Origin: Oscillospiraceae bacterium
Lineage (GTDB): Bacteria; Bacillota; Clostridia; UMGS1883
Assembly: GCA_015069065.1 (NCBI GenBank)
Contig: SVJI01000055.1
Coordinates: forward strand, 1 to 8,424
Direction of reading: 5' to 3'
DNA length: 8,424 nucleotides
Both the position numbers and the translations under genes were made by a program. This document shows, one piece after another, positions 5,262-8,424 of the stretch. The notes below the pieces were generated by a model, which saw only the letters and a program-made list of their open reading frames with translations, was not told the origin of the DNA and made no database searches. Each line of letters begins with the position of its first letter. Position 1 is the first letter of the stretch.

Positions 5262-6569
5262 TTAATTATTATAAAGATTTCTTCTATCTATCACTCTTAC
5301 TGCCTTACCCTCGCTTCTTACGATTGACTTAGGCTCAACGATACGAACATTTGCATAAATACCAATCATAGATTTGAGTGCATCGTTAACTTCTTTCTCT
5401 ATTTTTGAAAGTTCGTTTATCTTATCGGAGAAAAGCTCAGGGGTCATTTCAACCCTTACCTCGATAGTGTCACTCGTCTTTTCACGATCTACAATAATCT
5501 GATAGTTAGATGTAAGTCCCTTTGCCAGAAGAACTTCCTCAATCTGGGACGGGAACACGTTTACACCCTTAACAATAAGCATATCATCGCTTCTGCCCAT
5601 GGGCTTCGCCATTTTAACATGAGTTCTGCCGCAGGAGCATTTTTCTCTGCTGAGAACACAGATATCCTTTGTACGGTAACGAATCATGGGGAATGCTTCC
5701 TTAGTGATACAGGTGAATACAAGCTCACCCTTTTCTCCCTCAGGAAGTACCTCTCCTGTCTTGGGGTCAATTATTTCCGCAATGAAGTGGTCCTCATTCA
5801 CGTGCATGCCTGTCTGGTCACTACATTCAAACGCAACACCGGGACCGCAGATTTCAGTAAGTCCATAGATATCGTAAGCCTTGATACCAAGTCTTTTTTC
5901 AATATCCTTACGCATTTCTTCTGTCCAAGCCTCTGCACCGAAAATACCTGCCTTAAGCTTAACCTTGTCTTTAATCCCTCTTTCCTCAATGCTTTCAGCA
6001 AGGTACTGCGCATATGAGGGCGTACAACAAATAATCGTTGCCTCAAGGTCTGTCATAAACTGAATCTGGCGCTCAGTATTACCTGATGACATCGGGAGTG
6101 TAAGACATCCTACCTTATGGGAACCTCCGTTAAGACCAGGGCCGCCTGTAAAAAGTCCGTAACCGTAGCAAACCTGACACACATCCTCCTTTGTTCCTCC
6201 TGCTGCAACGATAGCTCTGGCACAGCAGTCCTCCCAAAGATTGATGTCATTCTGTGTATAAAAGGCAACCACTCTCTTTCCCGTCGTTCCACTGGTTGAT
6301 TGAATACGTACGCACTCGGAAAGGGGCTTTGACATAAGTCCGTAGGGATAAGCCTCACGAAGGTCGTCCTTTGTCAAAAACGGCAGCTTGTGCAGGTCAT
6401 CAACCGACTTTATGTCATCGGGGGTAACACCCTTTTTCTCCATAAGCTCTCTGTAGTACTTATTATTTTCATAAACATGCTTAACTGTTTTTACAAGTCT
6501 TTCACTCTGCCACGCTCTGATTTGCTCACGGCTGGCAGTTTCTATCTCCTTCTGGTAATAATTTTCCAC
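5262..6569 (-). CDS. paaK: Phenylacetate-CoA ligase family enzyme (aryl-acetate activation)
   Basis: A 435-residue adenylate-forming enzyme expected to convert phenylacetate or indoleacetate, ATP and CoA to the aryl-acetyl-CoA, AMP and pyrophosphate. Motifs visible are the ATP P-loop STSGTTGK (91-98), YGLTE (235-239), RYRTKD (297-302), the CSCGRTH segment (311-317), the hinge and C-terminal domain start GRSDDMLIVKGVNVFPSQIE (325-344), and a GKAVRV segment (421-426) with the likely catalytic Lys422. Length and N-terminus (EIETASREQIRAWQSERL) are typical of PaaK. The start is GTG at 6569, with AAAGGA 9 nt upstream; the next Met is residue 43, too far in. It lies 19 nt after iorB. Its association with IOR suggests work on aryl acetates derived from, or destined for, aromatic amino acids; the substrate is inferred, and a role in aerobic phenylacetate degradation is not supported by the context. 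Confidence 0.93.
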   Translation of the reverse strand: MENYYQKEIETASREQIRAWQSERLVKTVKHVYENNKYYRELMEKKGVTPDDIKSVDDLHKLPFLTKDDLREAYPYGLMSKPLSECVRIQSTSGTTGKRVVAFYTQNDINLWEDCCARAIVAAGGTKEDVCQVCYGYGLFTGGPGLNGGSHKVGCLTLPMSSGNTERQIQFMTDLEATIICCTPSYAQYLAESIEERGIKDKVKLKAGIFGAEAWTEEMRKDIEKRLGIKAYDIYGLTEICGPGVAFECSDQTGMHVNEDHFIAEIIDPKTGEVLPEGEKGELVFTCITKEAFPMIRYRTKDICVLSREKCSCGRTHVKMAKPMGRSDDMLIVKGVNVFPSQIEEVLLAKGLTSNYQIIVDREKTSDTIEVRVEMTPELFSDKINELSKIEKEVNDALKSMIGIYANVRIVEPKSIVRSEGKAVRVIDRRNLYNN

Positions 6570-6588
6570 TTTCCTCAGTCCTTTACTC

Positions 6589-7161
6589 TTAATAATTGTA
6601 TCCTAATTCAAAGGCTTTTTTATTCAGCTCAACAAATTTAGGGGCAACTGTTTTTTCAATGGCTGTTATCCATTTGTCATAGCTGATATCAAAATATTTT
6701 GCAAGACGCGCCATAAGAACGATATTTACCGCCTTTGAACTGCCCGCCTCATTTGCAAGGGAAAGAGCGTCAAGTGCATCTACAAATGCGCCCTTTTCCG
6801 ATATTTTTTCAAGAGCATCAGACGGATACTGTGCCGCTCCGATAATTACAGGCATAGGGTCAATCTGCTGAGTGTTAACGATAATTTTTCCTTCTTTTTT
6901 AAGACATGAAAGCCAACGCGCAGCCTCAATCTTTTCAAATGAAACTATAAAGTCTGCCTCACCCTCCTCAATAATAGGAGAATAAACTTTTTTCCCATAA
7001 CGTACATATGTAACAACACTTCCGCCGCGCTGACTCATTCCGTGTACCTCAGAAACCTTTACGTCGTAGCCTTCATCCACCAAAAGTCTGCCCAAAAGCT
7101 TACTTGCAAGGAGAGAGCCTTGTCCGCCCACACCGACAATCATGATATTCTTAGTTTTCAT
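6589..7161 (-). CDS. iorB: Indolepyruvate ferredoxin oxidoreductase, beta subunit
   Basis: A 190-residue subunit of the aryl-pyruvate oxidoreductase, corresponding to the gamma-type domain of 2-oxoacid:ferredoxin oxidoreductases. It shows IMIVGVGGQGSLLASKLLG (6-24) with the glycine-rich GVGGQG, and SEVHGMSQRGGSVV (37-50), both typical of IorB. It works with IorA to oxidise aryl pyruvates to aryl-acetyl-CoA and CO2 with reduction of ferredoxin. The ATG at 7161 shares one base with the iorA stop codon (TAATG), and a GAGGTG 8 nt upstream serves as ribosome-binding site; a longer frame to 7230 lies inside iorA and is not homologous. The overlap implies translational coupling and equal subunit production. 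Confidence 0.95.
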   Translation of the reverse strand: MKTKNIMIVGVGGQGSLLASKLLGRLLVDEGYDVKVSEVHGMSQRGGSVVTYVRYGKKVYSPIIEEGEADFIVSFEKIEAARWLSCLKKEGKIIVNTQQIDPMPVIIGAAQYPSDALEKISEKGAFVDALDALSLANEAGSSKAVNIVLMARLAKYFDISYDKWITAIEKTVAPKFVELNKKAFELGYNY

Positions 7162-8424
7162 TACTCCTGCACCTCTCTTTCTATTGCACCAAAGGGACAA
7201 AGCTGTGTACATACGCCGCATCCCACACAAAGAGTTGTATCAATTTCTGCCTTACCGTCATGCATACTGATTGCAGGACAGCCAAAGGACATACATTTCT
7301 TACAGCTCTTACACTTTTCTTTATTAACTGTAAGAGGCGTCTTCGGCTTAACATATTTAAGAAGAACACAGGGACGTCTCGAAATAATTACTGATGGTTC
7401 TTCTGCCGCAAGCTCCTCTTTAAGTACTCTTTCACACTCTTTAAGGTCATACGGGTCAACAACTGTCACACGATTTATTCCTACGCTTCGGCAAAGTGTT
7501 TCAAGGTCAATCTTTGATGCCACGTCACCCTTTATATTATATCCCGTTGTGGGATTCTGCTGATGACCTGTCATACCTGTAATAGAGTTGTCAAGGATAA
7601 TAACGGTGGAATTTGAGGCGTTATAAGCAATGTTAATAAGACCTGTAACACCGCTGTGCATGAAAGTGGAATCACCGATTACACAAACGCTCTTTTTCTC
7701 GCTTTCCTCTCCACCTGCCTTATTAAAGCCATGAAGTCCTGAAACGGAAGCACCCATACAAAGAGTTGAATCAAGTGCTGTAAGAGGTGGCATTGCACCC
7801 AAGGTGTAGCATCCGATATCACCCAATACGCTAACCTTATTCTTTGCGAGAACGTAGTACATTCCTCTGTGGGGACATCCTGCACACATCATTGGAGGAC
7901 GCATGGGAATTTCCATGGCAAGGTCATATGCCTTCTTTGCTTCCTTACCCATTGCCTCGGCAATTGTTTTCTGTGAAAATTCACCGATGCAGCTGAAAAG
8001 CTCCTTACCAACTACATCCACGCCAATTGTCCTGCAGTGAGTTTCTATAATGCCGTCAAGCTCTTCAATTACATATACCTTATCCATTTTAGAAGCAAAT
8101 TCCTGAATGGATTTTACAGGAAGCGGATTTACAATACCAAGCTTATAAACACTTACACTGTCACCCAGAGCTTCCTTAACGTACTGATAGCTTGCGCCTG
8201 ATGTAATAACACCTATTTTCGAGTCAGTATATTCTATGCGATTAAACTCGCAATTTTCCGCAAATTCTGTAAGAAGAGCCGTTCTCTCCTCAACAAAGGG
8301 ATGGCGCTTCTTTGCGTTGCCTGGCATCATAATGTACTTGGCAGGGTTCTTTTCATACGCCTTTACACCTGCCTCTACTCTTTCTCCTGTTTCAACAATA
8401 CTCTGAGAATGGGCAATCCTTGTA
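7161..8424 (-). CDS. iorA: Indolepyruvate ferredoxin oxidoreductase, alpha subunit, N-terminus beyond window
   Basis: The frame is open to the right edge, so the Met codon at 8330 is internal; the 31 codons before it (beginning TRIAHSQSIVE) match the family. The visible 420 residues are the C-terminal part of a protein usually near 600. They contain the CAGCPHRG motif (180-187), thiamine-diphosphate-binding segments GDIGCYTLG (201-209) and GDSTFMHSG (250-258) with DNSITGMTGHQ (278-288), and a C-terminal ferredoxin domain with two 4Fe-4S motifs: Cys371/374/377/382 and Cys399/402/405/409. The enzyme oxidatively decarboxylates indolepyruvate, phenylpyruvate and 4-hydroxyphenylpyruvate in anaerobes, and can run in reverse. 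Upstream pyrimidine-binding sequence and the operon promoter are not visible. Confidence 0.96.
   Translation of the reverse strand, partial: TRIAHSQSIVETGERVEAGVKAYEKNPAKYIMMPGNAKKRHPFVEERTALLTEFAENCEFNRIEYTDSKIGVITSGASYQYVKEALGDSVSVYKLGIVNPLPVKSIQEFASKMDKVYVIEELDGIIETHCRTIGVDVVGKELFSCIGEFSQKTIAEAMGKEAKKAYDLAMEIPMRPPMMCAGCPHRGMYYVLAKNKVSVLGDIGCYTLGAMPPLTALDSTLCMGASVSGLHGFNKAGGEESEKKSVCVIGDSTFMHSGVTGLINIAYNASNSTVIILDNSITGMTGHQQNPTTGYNIKGDVASKIDLETLCRSVGINRVTVVDPYDLKECERVLKEELAAEEPSVIISRRPCVLLKYVKPKTPLTVNKEKCKSCKKCMSFGCPAISMHDGKAEIDTTLCVGCGVCTQLCPFGAIEREVQE

Noticed and set aside
5619..6017. Plus-strand open frame of 132 codons
   Set aside because: Fully antisense to paaK; its sequence is a shadow of the conserved ligase codons.
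7042..7563. Plus-strand open frame of 173 codons
   Set aside because: It lies antisense to iorA and iorB, which are strongly conserved; composition is that of a shadow frame and no domain is recognisable.
8328..8330. ATG as start of iorA
   Set aside because: The 31 codons upstream are open and read TRIAHSQSIVE and onward, typical internal IorA sequence; the true start is beyond the right edge.

Overview
The window looks like chromosomal DNA of a spore-forming member of the Clostridia, possibly of the Ruminococcus/Oscillospira type. The evidence is two sporulation genes (a SPOCS/LysM protein and the late forespore sigma factor SigG), strong GGAGG ribosome-binding sites, moderately AT-rich coding DNA with very AT-rich intergenic DNA, and an anaerobic, ferredoxin-type indolepyruvate oxidoreductase. 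No mobile element, tRNA, rRNA or CRISPR array is visible.

Layout. (1) Positions 1-946, plus strand: the C-terminal part of a SipL-like spore-coat morphogenesis protein, cut off by the left window edge. (2) 963-1014: a perfect 52-bp palindrome between the convergent sipL-like and sigG genes. (3) 1012-1782, minus: sigG. Between sigG and the upstream gene pgi lies a compact control region. It holds a sigma-G-type promoter (1875-1905) and an 88-nt hairpin (1788-1875) that looks like the pgi terminator and also buries the sigG Shine-Dalgarno sequence. (4) 1908-4287, minus: galE then pgi, a tight two-gene sugar-phosphate/UDP-sugar operon with a good sigma-A promoter at 4320-4348. (5) 4288-4814: an AT-rich intergenic stretch with the galE promoter, a second weaker candidate promoter, two inverted repeats, a direct repeat and the terminator of the next operon. 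(6) 4815-8424, minus: iorA-iorB-paaK-ACT, tightly packed and running off the right edge.

How the genes fit together. The last operon encodes an indolepyruvate (aryl-pyruvate) ferredoxin oxidoreductase, an aryl-acetate CoA ligase and a small two-ACT-domain protein. Together they can interconvert aromatic 2-oxo acids, aryl-acetyl-CoA and aryl acetates, either degrading aromatic amino acids or making them from arylacetates. galE and pgi supply UDP-galactose-type sugars and the glucose-6-phosphate/fructose-6-phosphate link. sigG and the SipL-like gene act in the two different compartments of a sporulating cell and are transcribed toward each other.

The most interesting element is the sigG leader. 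A transcript starting at the proposed sigma-G promoter would begin within the first arm of the hairpin, and the last arm contains the sigG Shine-Dalgarno site. Six of the pairs that make the helix continuous are mostly G-U wobbles that exist only in the RNA of the sigG strand. This suggests a combined insulator (against read-through from pgi) and translational brake on sigG.
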